Position numbers and translations under genes: made by a program
Notes under the pieces: generated by a model
Told to the model about the DNA's origin: nothing
The model's database searches: none
Seen by the model: only the letters and a program-made list of their open reading frames with translations
From: Xylaria sp. FL1777
Lineage: Eukaryota > Ascomycota > Sordariomycetes > Xylariales > Xylariaceae
Reading direction: 5' to 3'
NCBI GenBank assembly: GCA_022578965.1
Contig: MU400525.1
Location: forward strand, 248,001-312,000
Length of the DNA: 64,000 nucleotides
Shown here: piece by piece, positions 9,655-21,735 of the stretch
Position numbering within the stretch: position 1 is the stretch's first letter
How the letters are laid out: every line of letters begins with the position of its first letter

Positions 9655-11533
9655 TGCGGACTCAATCAAGGAAACAACTATCATGTCGTCACAATGTCGT
9701 CGTCTTCTACCTATAATAGAGTGTCTATTCGACCGCTCCGTCCCTCTCTCGCTCTCGCGCTCGCTCTCTCGTATACGAAATGGCTAAGGAGGCATGGGGT
9801 TCGTGACTTCGTAGCGTACGTAACGTGCTGGGTTCCTGGAGGCGTTGACAATCTAACCGTAGCTGTAATAGAATAGGAGGGGGCTTGAACGGCAAGACGA
9901 TACGGAATTACGACTCCAGGTGTTCAATGAGTATGTTGGCACAGCAGACGGTATTGAAGCAACTACAGAATAATGATATCTGGCGTATCATAGGACGTCC
10001 GAGCAGTAACGTCCCCCCAAAGAGATAGGTGTGTATAGGTGTGATAAATATGTAAATTAATGGTAAACGTAATCCAGAAAACAGAAGGCTTGAATGAAGT
10101 AGGGTATCGAGTCGGTAGATATACGCAGTGACAATGCGATTGTACGGTAGTAAGGTTAGGTAGTAGGTAGGTAGGCAAGTACTTTATGGGAAGGCAGCAG
10201 AGCAGCCGGCATAATAGAGCCGGCATGAATAGGCGGGCTGCAGCACCGGTAGGGTCTGACGTTAAGCATGCTGAGGGCCTGCACGCCCCGCCGCAAACAG
10301 AAGTGAGGCGGCTAGCAGTCAAAGGGTGTGCTACCATACTGCCTACCGGTTTGTAATGGAATCTTTTTACTGGCCCGTGATTGGCTGGGCTGCTCCCGGC
10401 CTACATGGCATACCGGTATGACGACCGACCCGAGATCAGATATTGGGGACCTTGATGGCTACCCCTTACATGCATACTTGAGGACCCTTGTGGCACTAAT
10501 ACCGTTTACCTATTAGGTATGTATAAATTGTTGGTGTACCTATTACGAGAATTATACCTATATAAATGCACAACCTGAAAAGCCCTAGATTAATACACTG
10601 CATATACATTTTCTTTGTTTATTCTGTATATTCAGGAACAATTTTTTTCGGTCAGAAGTGAATTACTCAGCTGTCAAGAACAACAACAATTATAGCAACC
10701 GAGTTCATACTTACAGTACTAGTTAGTGTTTAGAGCGGAGCTTCAAAGTGTTGTTAATAGTTCGTAGAGCAGGTAGACCAGAAAAAGAGGCCAACCTAGG
10801 CAGAAGACTTGACCAGAAGACAACAGCGCAAAAGGGCCAAAAATAAAAATCAAAGTGAGTCAGTATTCATATATATATGGATAGAGCAGGTGAGCATAAA
10901 TCCTCAACTGTAGACCGAAATGCCCGTTGCGTGATACCTAGGATGGCTAAGGAAGCGTCACGGGATTGTGTCAAGCACCCACATTAGTCAGTAAGTGGAG
11001 TCGGCTGTAAGCTAGAGATCCTATGACAGCTGTGACCGCCTCAACGTTAGTACGGTTCCTTACATATCGGAGAGTACCTGAAAATAGGCACACAGGTACC
11101 TCAGTCTTTTACTAAATTTCCATGGAACTGAAAGTACCGAAGAATGTATATCAGTGTACATGGCCATTGCTCGAATTACAGCTCGGAATAGCCCGCACTC
11201 TGCAGCTGATAGTTTTGATTGGCCAACACAGAGCGTTCCCAGGACCCTGTCACCTAACTCGCTGCCCGCTACCGCCGCCTGTCACCTCGAGGCTGAAAGC
11301 CTCTAAAAAACTTCCCACCCACACCATTTGGTTGAGACATCTGCACCATCCCACACCACCACGAGGGCCTCGCATTGCCCCCCGCGTGAGCCTCATATCG
11401 CTCGGAACCTATGCGCCTGACAGTTCCTTCAGCTGGACTGTCGTCACCATTTTCATCTCTCCCCCTGCGTTTCCCGCCCATCTTATAAAACCGATCTGTC
11501 CAGCGTAGCTCCCGAGGAGCCCCAGCAGACAAC
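9655..11533. other. Long divergent intergenic region, ZRT3-like / NUC1
   Basis: About 1.9 kb with no supported gene; the open frames in it have no recognisable protein character. It contains a CT/CGCT-rich stretch near 9735-9770, AT-rich words near 10500-10700 and a pyrimidine-rich NUC1 5' region (11330-11530). Confidence 0.5.
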
Positions 11534-12625
11534 ATGTCCAAAAGTACACTCGCAATCATCGCCGCTGCCAGCGCAGGAGCTGGTGCCGCCGTTACAGCAG
11601 CCATGTATTCGTTAAGATCGCAATCCGAGCGAAAGCTCGACACTACCAATAAGACAATATCTACAACCACGACCACCGTATCAACCAACGCCACAACAGC
11701 ACCTGTTCCCATCCCCTCGAGGGAAATGTTCACGCCTCCAAACCAACAGCAAGGTCTTTCCACCTCGGCTCCGGCTGCTCTGGGCGGTCGCGGGCTCGTC
11801 GACCCCGCCGGCTTATTCGAGTATGGGTTTCCCGGCCCGGTAGCAGACATCGCGACACGACAAGCACTGATATCATCCTTCGACCGCCGATTACGGAATC
11901 CACACTGGGTTGTCGAACACATAACGCCCGCTTCACTGGCGGTGCGCGACGGCGGCGACCGGAAACACAGCGTTTTCTTAGAAGACGAGGGGGTGCCGGA
12001 AAAGTTCCGAGCGAAGCTGAAGGACTACTTCCGGTCAGGCTACGACCGGGGACATCAGGTCCCCGCGGCCGACGCGAAGTGGTCGCAGAGCGCCATGGAC
12101 GAGACCTTCTTCCTGACCAACATGTCGCCTCAGGTCGGTGAGGGATTCAACCGGGACTACTGGGCACATTTCGAAGACTTCTGCCGTCGCCTCACGCAGA
12201 GATACCCGAGCGTGCGCATAGTCACCGGCCCCTTATACCTTCCCAAGCGCGACCCAGCAGACAACAAGTGGTACGTCAAGTACGAGGTCATCGGCAACCC
12301 ACCCAACGTCGCCGTGCCCACGCACTTCTACAAGGTCATCTTTGCCGAGGAGGACGGCGTAGGCTCACCCGGTACGGGCAAGGTCGCTATTGGCGCCTTC
12401 GTCCTCCCCAATGCGCCCATCCCCAATGAGAAGCCGCTTGCCGATTTTGAGGTTCCTATCGAGGCCGTAGAGCGAGCGAGTGGTCTGGAGTTCGCTTCAA
12501 AGCTTCCCGTCCAGCGACGGAAGCGTCTGTGCGCCGACGCGAGCTGCGCACTAATCATCAAGGACTACGCCGATAAACAAAAGGCGTTCAAATCCGGCGG
12601 TGCTCTCGTCAAAGGACAGAAATAA
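11534..12625 (+). CDS. NUC1: Mitochondrial DNA/RNA non-specific endonuclease (Nuc1/EndoG family)
   Basis: A single exon of 363 residues. The N-terminus has a hydrophobic anchor of small residues (about 5-27), followed by a Ser/Thr/Pro-rich linker to about residue 90, then the nuclease domain. The catalytic motif is intact: SGYDRGHQVPAADAKW (DRGH at 171-174, the histidine being the general base), followed by FFLTNMSPQ and FNRDYWAHFE, which supplies the metal-binding asparagine. The domain continues through VTGPLYLPKRDP and VPTHFYKVI. EndoG-type enzymes sit in the mitochondrial intermembrane space or inner membrane. They degrade DNA and RNA, in recombination or mtDNA turnover and, after release, in cell death. 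Length is slightly above yeast Nuc1 (329). Confidence 0.95.
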   Translation: MSKSTLAIIAAASAGAGAAVTAAMYSLRSQSERKLDTTNKTISTTTTTVSTNATTAPVPIPSREMFTPPNQQQGLSTSAPAALGGRGLVDPAGLFEYGFPGPVADIATRQALISSFDRRLRNPHWVVEHITPASLAVRDGGDRKHSVFLEDEGVPEKFRAKLKDYFRSGYDRGHQVPAADAKWSQSAMDETFFLTNMSPQVGEGFNRDYWAHFEDFCRRLTQRYPSVRIVTGPLYLPKRDPADNKWYVKYEVIGNPPNVAVPTHFYKVIFAEEDGVGSPGTGKVAIGAFVLPNAPIPNEKPLADFEVPIEAVERASGLEFASKLPVQRRKRLCADASCALIIKDYADKQKAFKSGGALVKGQK

Positions 12626-13398
12626 TCGGGACAAAGTATAGAGGGATCAAATTCATGTATAGGAAAACAAAACCGTCTTGTACAATATCCAACACATACA
12701 TACACACACACACGTATATGGCTCAAGGTCTAACGCATTGGGTTCCTAGTGGACAGCGAGGTTCATTGCATAGAGGTCTAATGATCATGAACTGTCTAGT
12801 TCGATAGAGCCACGTTTTCATAGCATAAACGCCCTAGCTGAGTTTTAGGTCAGAGGTAGTATAGGATCCTTGGTATAATATAGCGTAGCATAGCATAGCA
12901 TAGCATCTAGTTGCGTTGCATGATATCAGCAGTGTGTATGCTTCATCGCACCACTAGGATCACCAGTTATAAAGCAACTTAGTAAAAAGCTCCATCCAAC
13001 TCCCCTCGTACTATCTATGTCTAGGCACATGGGTTGTAACGGAGATCGTCCCTAAACATACGAGACAAGTTGTAGGAAAAGAAAGATGAAAAGTAAGGCT
13101 TCACGATAGAATAGATTTTGGCCCCTGGTGCTTTAACTAGGTAGTCATTCAACTTTCAATTTCCGCCAACCTCATTGCTCCTAACGCCGACCTTGGGGTA
13201 TCTGGATACTATTTCCAGTGAGTTCTTCTGCTAATCATACAATTCAACTACGCCCTCGTCCGGCTATTCTTCGGTATCAATATTCGCCATGTTAGGAACG
13301 CAACAACTTGGAGGCGTTACGAAGAATGTTCCAGAAATCTGACTATGGCTTACAATGCCGTACGAACGGCGTCTCTTTCTCCGATGCGCGCCCTGATT
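12626..13398. other. Intergenic between convergent NUC1 and PFS2
   Basis: No gene. It contains a short tandem repeat of TAGCA (four copies, 12886-12905) and a CA-rich stretch near 12697-12715. Confidence 0.55.
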
Positions 13399-15539
13399 CT
13401 ATCTAACGCGAGTATAGTTCCCTTTCTTCTGTTCCATGCGTAGACTTTCTTCCTGACTAGGTAAAGGCGCTCTTCTACGAGCCGCCTCACTCGCCATATC
13501 GGCGGGTGAAGGTACTTGGGGTGGAGGTGGAAAGCCGGGCGGTACAGCGAAGTTAGGCGGTGGTATAAATCCTGGCGGGACCATACCGGGAGGTGGAGGT
13601 GGGGGAAACCCTGACTTCTGAATCATCTCGGCAATCTTAGCAAGGTCGGCTGGGTTATTAGGGTCCAAACCAGGCAGAGGCGGGGGCGGGGGCGGAGCAC
13701 CACCATTAGGACCTGGGATAGCGAAAGGCAAGGGGGGAGGTACTGCCCCCGTGGGTATACCACCAACACCAGGGATCTGTGGAGGCGGTGGTGGAACGCC
13801 GTTCGTCGGCAACGTTAAGCCAGGGAGGCCGGGGAGGCCCGGGAATGCAGAGGCCGACTGCCTAAGTGGCATCTTCTGGTCAACCAGGCCTTCCATTTCA
13901 TCTTCAGCCTCCTGTTCTTCTTCTTCCTGTCGTTGACGGCGACCACCCCGCCGATCCCACGTTCCTTGAACTTCAGCCGCCGCCTCACCAATATGGTATC
14001 TGTCTTGCAACACATCTATGTCTCCTGGTCGAGCCCGAGACCAGAATCTCGTTATCCGATCGTTCGAGCCTGAGGCTAGAATATGGCCAAGCGGGTGCCA
14101 ATCAAGTGACCAAATCGCAAAGTCATGCGCAAAAGGGACCTTGTGGGCTGGGAATATACTCTGCGCCGGCGCTGCCAGCGGGTCTGAGCTCTCATATACG
14201 GCCGGGTGGTTTGGTTGGCCAGCAGGCGTGTTCGGCTCATCTAGGAGGTAATGGTGTAAAGAGCCTTCATTGCCTCCAGTGCTGAGGAGATTTGAATGTA
14301 TTGGATGCCACGTCAATGTCGAAATATCCTTTTCGTGTCCCTTGATAAGGCATATGTCTCGCATCATTCGTAAGTCGAATATTCTGGCTGTCTGGTCACG
14401 TGCCGATGTTGCCAAACAGTTACCCATCACACGTTCGAATAGTGTCTTGGTGATATTGTTCTTGTGGCCATGAAGGGTTGTAAGACATCGTTGTGTCCGT
14501 GGATCCCACAATTTTACCAGGTGATCTTTCGATCCAGATACAATCAGTCCTTTTGTCGGATGCCAGTCGCAACTCTTTGCATCCCAACCGTGACCTTGTA
14601 GCGTCGATTCGGCGACGCCCCCAGCGAAGTCGAAGATCTTGAGTGTCGAATCATCGGACGCAGTCACAAACTTGGAATCGTTCGGACTGAAGGCGATATC
14701 CCGGACAGGATCACGGTGACCTTGTATCACCTGGACGTTATTGAAGTTAGGCTGCCAGTACTTGATAATGCCATCATGATCAGCTGACAAAAGCCAATCG
14801 TCACTATGAGAATAAGCCAGGGCACGAATAGCAACGTCATGAGCTTGCATTATAGTCTCAAAGTTGAATCCAGTGCCATTCCACAAAGTGAACTCCCCAC
14901 TACTCGATGCCGTTAATAATCTTCGGCCTTCCGGAGTCCATCGGACGACGTTGACTGGATGTTTAATTTTATTAAGCGAAGAATGTAGATGTTTTGTAGG
15001 TACGGTGTCAGCAGGGTTTGTCACTCTAGCCAACGGAGGAAGCATCTACATCGGAGATCAGTATCCATGTGCATCTCAATTTTTTTTAAAAAAAAATCGA
15101 ACTTACGTCAACGATATAACTCGCGCTAGGGCGCTCCAGCTCGCCGCCGAAGGAGTCTTTGAAGCGCGGTAAGCGATCCCGCATCCAGCGTGCCATGGTG
15201 GAGCCATAGTCGGTCACAGGCCCTAAGTCACTTGGACGTCAACGAGCTTGGACAATGGAAGATTAAATGACACACGATATAAGGGGAACGGAGAAACGGT
15301 AGCAGCTCAAAGAAGAAGAGCGGCCGCGAAGCAGCGTTTCCAGAGACTCGTAGGTATGGTCGCATAGCAAGAACCCCCTGGCAACGACATGCATCCGAAG
15401 CTCGTAAGTATGGGGTCGTAAGGCTTGATAGCCTTGATGAAATGAGAGCAGAGCACTTACGGCGACCTCTAGCTCTCACAAAGCCGCCTTCATGTGAAGG
15501 ACCGGGCGCGCCATGATCCCCACGCGGCTCGTAAGCCAT
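13399..15539 (-). CDS. PFS2: Polyadenylation factor subunit Pfs2 (WDR33 family)
   Basis: Exons 15461-15539, 15107-15222 and 13399-15045 give 613 residues. The joins recreate the conserved N-terminus ([10 protein letters not shown].., [40 protein letters not shown]). A WD40 propeller follows, with repeats such as [40 protein letters not shown] and [14 protein letters not shown], ending before [20 protein letters not shown]. The C-terminal 200 residues are Pro/Gly-rich (long PPPPP runs). Pfs2/WDR33 is a scaffold of the cleavage and polyadenylation factor that helps read the AAUAAA-type signal in the nucleus. The second intron contains a T9A7 tract near its acceptor side, a likely place for sequencing slips but outside coding sequence. 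Confidence 0.96.
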
Positions 15540-17290
15540 GATGGCTAACTATCCCTTTGTATGGGCGCAATCGGTGGATGTGCTCGCGAGTGATCTAATG
15601 TTTCGAATTGAGAAGAATAAACGAGAATAAAGTAGTCAAGTGGCCTAGATGATGAATTGTAGATGGCACAGATGAGCTGACCATATGATTGATGCCAAGA
15701 AACACAGCAGCCGAGATAACTTTTGAAGACTATCGCATGCGCTGTTACATTGTACCAAGGAGAACCCTAGGACATAGAAGCTTTCAGCCACGGTTCAGGT
15801 TCTGGGTACGTTGTGTTGCACAGTGGCTGGTGAACAAGGCTCTTGGGACTAAGGTGTTGCTGTGGCTGTGCGCCGTTGAAATCCGCTAGGTTCAATACAG
15901 TCACGCTGTATCTTCAGTACTTAGGTTTGTAATTTTTTAAGAAAAAAAAAAAAGCTCCACAGGAAGTCCCGAAGCTACAGTACTAGGGGTGTTATTCTAG
16001 ATCCATTTTCACATGTTAGTCCGCTAATTATTAAGGAATAGCTACCTTCTTTATTGTCTTAAATTTCTATCATAAATGAGTTGCACCTCGGAAACATCCA
16101 AAGAAACCCCTGTAGGAAATTTTGCAACCCTAGTTCCGCCTCGTGGCAAAACATTGAAACCTCGGCACGGCTATGTACATTACCTAGGTAGCAAATGTAA
16201 CATGTCAATAATTCCGAGATAATGTCTTGACTTTTAAGAGTCCCTTTATGACAACCAAGCAACACGAGATGTTAAAGTGGCGCCACTGTTGACCACGATA
16301 GCGGCGATCTACGTAGATAGGTTATAATCGGTGGTAGACTAGGATACTACAACAAAACACGATAGAAGTACGTAGTATGCAGAACAACATGCAGCTACTT
16401 ATACTACCTACCTTGCAGCACCAATATGTGGTTATCATGCGCGGTGATGCACAGTTTCCAGTGGCGCAATGGCGTTATGGACACTAGCTCCTGCACTAGG
16501 TGCGTTCTGGTAGACGCTAATGCAGATATGGTAGTGTCAGATAGTGCCCCTCCATCACCTTTCAGCAATTGTCCAAGCGCTGCACAGACACCGACATACT
16601 CGCTGATGTCAGTGTCAAGGGAACGAGCAGAGTATTATGTAGCTACCTTGCCTTATGAAACTTACATTAGAATACTTGCACTTTTGGCGATTCAAGTTGC
16701 CTGCCCTCAATGCTACCGTCCTTTCCGACAAGGCAGACAGACACTCTTCCTACCGGATCCCTTCCGTGTCTGACTGGATAGATTATAGATATACCTATCC
16801 AAGGATCTTCATCCCACTCGAAGCATCTCCCTTTTCAATTTTCTACCACCCATACATTCCTACATTTTATAGTCTCCCACGTTTGCGGCAGAGACATCAC
16901 CGGGCTTGCTACTCATTGACTGTACGTACATACGTGTTTAGTTTCTGTTTTTATTATCCCTTAGCATTGAGTCCAACTTGAAGGTATACGTTCCCTTCAG
17001 AAACTTCAAAGAGAAAAGGCGTTCCGAGACCAAACTACACTCACTACCACTGCTGTCTGTTCCCTGTCTATCTAGGATAGTCTTGAACCTAATAATCAAG
17101 CTTCGACTAATACCTTGCCAGCGTCCTTGCATAATATTATCTCATCGGGCGTCAGGTGCTTTATCTTCCACCTGTCCTCCAGTTCCTATACTTGGACGTG
17201 AAGACCTCATGTATGCCCACTGTAGTCGGACCCAGCTCCAACTATCGAGGTAGCCAGTCATTCGCTTATTTGACGAGACGCGAGTCGTCA
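15540..17290. other. Divergent intergenic region, PFS2 / DGAT1
   Basis: About 1.75 kb without a supported gene. It contains an exact TACCTAGGTA palindrome (16181-16190), an A12 run (15942-15953) and a pyrimidine-rich stretch from about 16800 that probably belongs to the DGAT1 5' leader. Confidence 0.5.
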
Positions 17291-18984
17291 ATGGACTCGG
17301 CCACCACCACCAGCGTGGAAGCCTCCACGACTGCTTTTCTCCGACGCAAAGAAGAGACGAGGACGCCGCCCGAGCCGAACAAAACGGTGTCCAGGCCTAG
17401 CGACAAAGAGCAGAAGACATTTCTCCGGAAATACAGACATGTGGCTGCTGTACACTCCAGGGCTCGTCCTTCGACGTTGAGCCACGATACACAGACCTCT
17501 CCTAGCTTTGTCGGCTTTCGGAACTTAATGGTCATAGTGTTAGGTATGGCAATTGCTTATTGCGGGAAAGTGTCGCGCTTAGCTGACGCGCCATAGTCGT
17601 CGGAAACCTGCGACTAGTTATAGAGAATATGCAGAAGGTAGCACTTCCCGCAGTTTAGAGCCGTATAGAGACGTTGTGCTAATGTGCCGAGCAGTATGGC
17701 AATCTAATCTGCCTGACTTGTCATGACTTTCGACAGAAAGACGTCTTGCTCGGACTACTCCTATACGTCTTAGTCCCTTGTCATCTCTTCATCGCATACC
17801 TTCTCGAGTTGGTCGCCGCGAAGCAAGCACGTATCTCGCGAACTCAGTCTATCTCTAGAGGTGGTTTGACCAGTCCGACGAAGGACGAGCAGGCAGAATT
17901 CCAGTCAATGTGGTCGAGCATTCGAAAGGCGCACTTTTCCAATGCCACTCTAGCTTTGGCAGTCCATAGTTGGGTCGTCTATTTCCACATCCATCACCCG
18001 TTGATTGGCACTATTACTGAGCTGCACGTCATCATTGTTTACATGAAGGTCATGTCCTATGCTCTCACAAACAGAGACTTGCGGCATGCTTATCTACACC
18101 CCGTTAAGGGCGAGCTAGCCGCACTGCCTGAGATATACACCTCCTGTCCTTACCCCGAGAACATCACCATGGGCAATTTGACCTATTTCTGGTGGGCGCC
18201 AACTCTCATCTATCAACCAGTGTACCCTCGAACCGAGAACATCCGTTGGGTTTTCGTTCTTAAGCGACTTGGAGAGACAGCCTGCTTGAGCGTTTTTATT
18301 TGGTTTTGCAGTGCTCAGTATGCTGCTCCGGTCCTTTGGAATTCTCTCGACAAGATGCATTCTCTCGATTTAGTATCCATAGTAGAGCGGCTGCTGAAGT
18401 TATCGACTATATCTCTAGTTATTTGGCTAGCCGGGTTCTTCGCCCTCTTCCAGTCGTCTCTAAATGCATTGGCCGAGGTCATGCGGTTCGGAGACCGCTC
18501 CTTCTATGACGATTGGTGGAATTCAGCTGGACTGGGAGAATACTGGCGGCTTTGGAACAAACCGGTATACCAGTTTATGAAGAGACATATATTCTCACCT
18601 CTAGTGGGTAGGGGTTACAACATGACCGTTGCCAGTCTGATTGTGTTTTTCATGTCGGCTGTCTTGCATGAACTTCTCGTGGGCGTACCCACAAAGAACA
18701 TCATTGGTTCGTCTATCCCTCCACCCAATCATGATTAAACTAACGTCTTCTTAGGCGTGGCATTTTTTGGTATGCTCATTCAGATCCCGTTGATCTGGAT
18801 CACGCGGCCATTGGAGAAAATGAAGGGCCCCAACGGCAAGTTGATTGGGAACGTCATCTTCTGGGTCTCGTTCACGATACTCGGACAGCCATTCGCCGCC
18901 TTGGTCTATTTCTACGCCTGGCAGGCCAAATACGGCTCCGTCTCAAAGAGGATGGGTATACCCGAACCTGTAGTGCTAGGGTAG
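17291..18984 (+). CDS. DGAT1: Acyl-CoA:diacylglycerol acyltransferase, DGAT1 type (MBOAT family)
   Basis: Four exons, 17291-17543, 17597-17637, 17695-18706 and 18755-18984, give 511 residues. The 41-nt second exon was placed by the conserved FRNLMVIVLVVGNLRLVIEN stretch, followed by MQKYGNLICLTCHDFRQKD. Family marks: YPENITMGNLTYFWWAPTLI with PRTENIR, the FYxDWWN motif in MRFGDRSFYDDWWNSAGLGE followed by YWRLWNKPVYQFMKRHI, and the MBOAT active-site histidine in SAVLHELLVGVP. These blocks resemble DGAT1 more than sterol O-acyltransferase, but the two are close relatives and some annotations would call this ARE2-like. The enzyme makes triacylglycerol at the ER for lipid droplets. The ATG at 17291 is the first giving a plausible DGAT1-style hydrophilic N-terminus; upstream in-frame codons remain open. 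Confidence 0.87.
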
Positions 18985-19764
18985 AGTTCAAAATACATAA
19001 TTAGTCCTAGGGTATAGAGACTTTATCCATAATATTCAGGTCTCACGAGTCCCCCGACAACTTCTGGGGTGGCATTAAGCCTGATCTCCATGTGCTCTCT
19101 ATCATGATGCCTATATATACTCATTATTGTGTATTTATTGTCAAACAGCGGTGATGGCAGTGACAAGAGATGATGATTACATTAGCTAGGGAAGTAGAAC
19201 TCGCCCCTCTAGATGCTAACTGCTTATCGTAGGAGACGAACGATATTGTCTTCTCTTTGCCTGATATCAACTTAAAGATTTGCGCTCGTACTTAGTATAA
19301 CCCGTTAACACACATAACATAACAAGTTATGCTGGCCGAACACATATTTACCAAGTCAAAATACCACACAACAACTACCAGAAATGTTTAGGTAGTAGAT
19401 ACAGGAACAGACAACGCAGGCCATGGGGGAAATTAAATCATACATCATAAATCACACAGTTATTCCATCTAGGTAACTTTTATAACATAGCTAGTTACTT
19501 TCCTTTCCGATCCACAAAGTGAATTGTTTATATAAGTTATTTTACAAATAAACTAACTAACTAGAAAGATGGATAGTTAGTTACATATATACAAAGATAC
19601 CCCTTTAAATCCAAGGGCTAGATACACAATAGAGTATAGTCGATACCTACTTCATAATTAACAAGACAGGCCTCATGTACCTCTTTTTGCTTAAACTTGA
19701 AATATATATATCTGTGCGTGCGTGCGTGTGTATATGTATATATATAACACTTCAACCTCCCTCC
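18985..19764. other. Intergenic between convergent DGAT1 and MFS genes
   Basis: No gene. AT-rich, with a simple GTGC/GT then TA repeat at about 19713-19748, close to the MFS stop codon. Confidence 0.55.
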
Positions 19765-21735
19765 CTACCTCCGAGCCCTCCTAAGACGCCCCAGATCAAT
19801 CCCGAGACTAACAACGAGCAAGACAGCATTGAAGAGCGCCATCATGTAGAACGGGGCGCCGGTAGACAGGGCGTCGAAGAGGTACCCGCCGAGCTTGGTG
19901 AGCAGCAGGATGGCGGCGCCGCCGCACCACGAGTACACGCCGGCGACGGAGCCCTTGAGCTGGACGCGGGCGACCTTCTCCACCTCCACCTCCACCTCCA
20001 CTCCCATCTCCGTCCCCCTTTCATCACTTGTCCCCAGTAATGCCTCTCTCTCCCCATCCGTGTCCGCATCGGCATCAACCTTGCTCCCGCGCCGCCGGAG
20101 CACGACGTCATCCCCCAGGACGCCGCGGCCGAGGGATCCGAGGCTGCAGACGATGGCGCCGATCTGGCTGATGCCGAGGAGGGCGACGACGGGGAAGACG
20201 AGCGGGGAGCCGCCGCGGCCGTCGACGTCGCGGAACTCGGGGCTCGCGAGGCGCGGGAAGGCGAGGTAGCCCGCGACGCCCAGCGCGCTGGCCACGAGCA
20301 CGCCCCAGTTGACGCCGGCCCAGCGGCGCGCGTTGACGTGGCCGAAGAGCGGGGCGCACAGCAGCGCCACGAGCTGCGCGACGCCGCTGAGCGAGGCCGC
20401 GAGCACGTAGGCGGCGCGGCACTCGCGCTTGAGGTCCGGCGACGGGTCGTTGGGCGACCCGCGGCAGAACCCGTGCGACATGAAGTAGGTGTTGACGTAG
20501 AGCGGCAGGAACAGCGAGATAGCGACCGTGCTGGCGCGCGCCACGAACCCGCCCAGGTACCCGAGGGCGATGTGCGGGTCCGTGACGCCGAGGCGGAGGG
20601 ATGAGAGCAGGAGGTGGCGGTACGGGAGAGGTCTCGCGGCGCGCGCGAGCTTGCTACTGCCGCTGCCGCTGCCGTAGGCCGTGGGGTTATACTGTATCGC
20701 GCCGTCATCATCGTCGGGGAGGATGGTGGGGGGAGATGATGATGACGACTCCCGGTCCTTGAGACCGAGCAGCATCCGCCATCCCTTGCCCTCCTCCCCT
20801 CTGAGCCCGCGGAGGCCGAAGGCCACGAATATCGCCACGCCTAAGGCGACGGCGCCGACGACGTAGAAGCTGTCGGTGATGGCCTGCGCGGGCGTGACGC
20901 CTTCTTTCTTGGAGAAGTACGCGGGCAGCGGCAGGAATAGAACCAGCGCCACGAGGGCGCCGCATCCCGTGAACAGGCCCACGAGCCCAGCGAGCGCGGA
21001 CGGTTTCCTGCCCTTCGTGTCTGCCGCGGAGGAATGGGCCTGGCTGGAGCTGGCACTGCTTCCCCGCCGCGCGGGATCCGGCCCTTGGTCACCGGCCGAC
21101 GAATCGTTGAACCGCTCCGGCGTGATCGTGACGTCGCTCTCGAGGCTGACGGCGATGCTAGGGCGGGGGGCATGAGACACTCTGCCACCGACCTCACCAT
21201 CACCATCAACATCAACCCCAGCTTCCTCCTCCTCCTCCGCGGCGACATCACCCGCCCCAGATTCGCCCCCGTCGCGCCTCTCCTCCTCCTCGTCGCCCGT
21301 CAGCACGGGCAGGATGGCAGTGACCATGGTGGCAGCGGCGGTGGCGCCGGCGGCGAAGAGGATGCGCGCGAGCACGAGGGCGGGGTAGACGGCGCGGCAC
21401 TGGACGAAGATGGCGAGGCTGGCGGCGATGGTGGCGTAGCCGAGGACGGCGACCCAGCGCACGCCGAGGCGGTCGCTCAGCAGGCCCCAGAGCGGGCAGG
21501 CCACGAGGGCCACGAGCTCGTCGGCGAACCCGAGCGTGCCGACGATGTCGCCCACCCCCTCCTTGACGCCCAGCAGGTCCGTGATCACGAAGCTGACGGC
21601 GCTGTTGAGGAACACGAGGAACGAGATGCTGAAGAGCGAGATCCCCAGCAGGTACGTCGTCGCCTGCAGCGGTGTCGTCGACGAGCTGAAGGGTAGGAGG
21701 CGGAATGCCGGCGGCGATGCTCGAGAGGGCGCCAT
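19765..21735 (-). CDS. Major facilitator superfamily transporter, substrate unknown
   Basis: A single exon of 656 residues with an ATG at 21733-21735. A dozen hydrophobic helices are split by two long acidic, poly-Glu/Ser-rich cytosolic loops (about residues 145-235 and the segment before the seventh helix). The cytosolic loop after helix 2 reads CPLWGLLSDRLGVRWVAVLG, which is the MFS signature GxxSDRxGxRxV. Helix 1 begins near TYLLGISLFSISFLVFLNSA. The second half begins GVTDPHIALGYLGGFVARAS. No motif identifies the substrate. The coding sequence is notably GC-rich in third positions, which is why long spurious frames occur on the opposite strand and in a shifted frame. Confidence 0.88.
   Translation of the reverse strand: MAPSRASPPAFRLLPFSSSTTPLQATTYLLGISLFSISFLVFLNSAVSFVITDLLGVKEGVGDIVGTLGFADELVALVACPLWGLLSDRLGVRWVAVLGYATIAASLAIFVQCRAVYPALVLARILFAAGATAAATMVTAILPVLTGDEEEERRDGGESGAGDVAAEEEEEAGVDVDGDGEVGGRVSHAPRPSIAVSLESDVTITPERFNDSSAGDQGPDPARRGSSASSSQAHSSAADTKGRKPSALAGLVGLFTGCGALVALVLFLPLPAYFSKKEGVTPAQAITDSFYVVGAVALGVAIFVAFGLRGLRGEEGKGWRMLLGLKDRESSSSSPPTILPDDDDGAIQYNPTAYGSGSGSSKLARAARPLPYRHLLLSSLRLGVTDPHIALGYLGGFVARASTVAISLFLPLYVNTYFMSHGFCRGSPNDPSPDLKRECRAAYVLAASLSGVAQLVALLCAPLFGHVNARRWAGVNWGVLVASALGVAGYLAFPRLASPEFRDVDGRGGSPLVFPVVALLGISQIGAIVCSLGSLGRGVLGDDVVLRRRGSKVDADADTDGEREALLGTSDERGTEMGVEVEVEVEKVARVQLKGSVAGVYSWCGGAAILLLTKLGGYLFDALSTGAPFYMMALFNAVLLVVSLGIDLGRLRRARR

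Noticed and set aside
9963..10337. 124-codon minus-strand frame between ZRT3-like and NUC1
   Set aside because: Low-complexity Leu/Thr/Tyr content from TACC/GTAGG repeats; no start context or homology recognised.
11269..11922. 217-codon minus-strand frame over the NUC1 start
   Set aside because: Antisense shadow of NUC1 with no protein character; the plus-strand frame has an intact DRGH nuclease motif.
19842..20711. 289-codon frame within the MFS gene, Arg/Ser/Pro-rich
   Set aside because: It is a shifted frame on the same strand as the transporter; its composition is the product of high GC in the true frame, and it has no domain.
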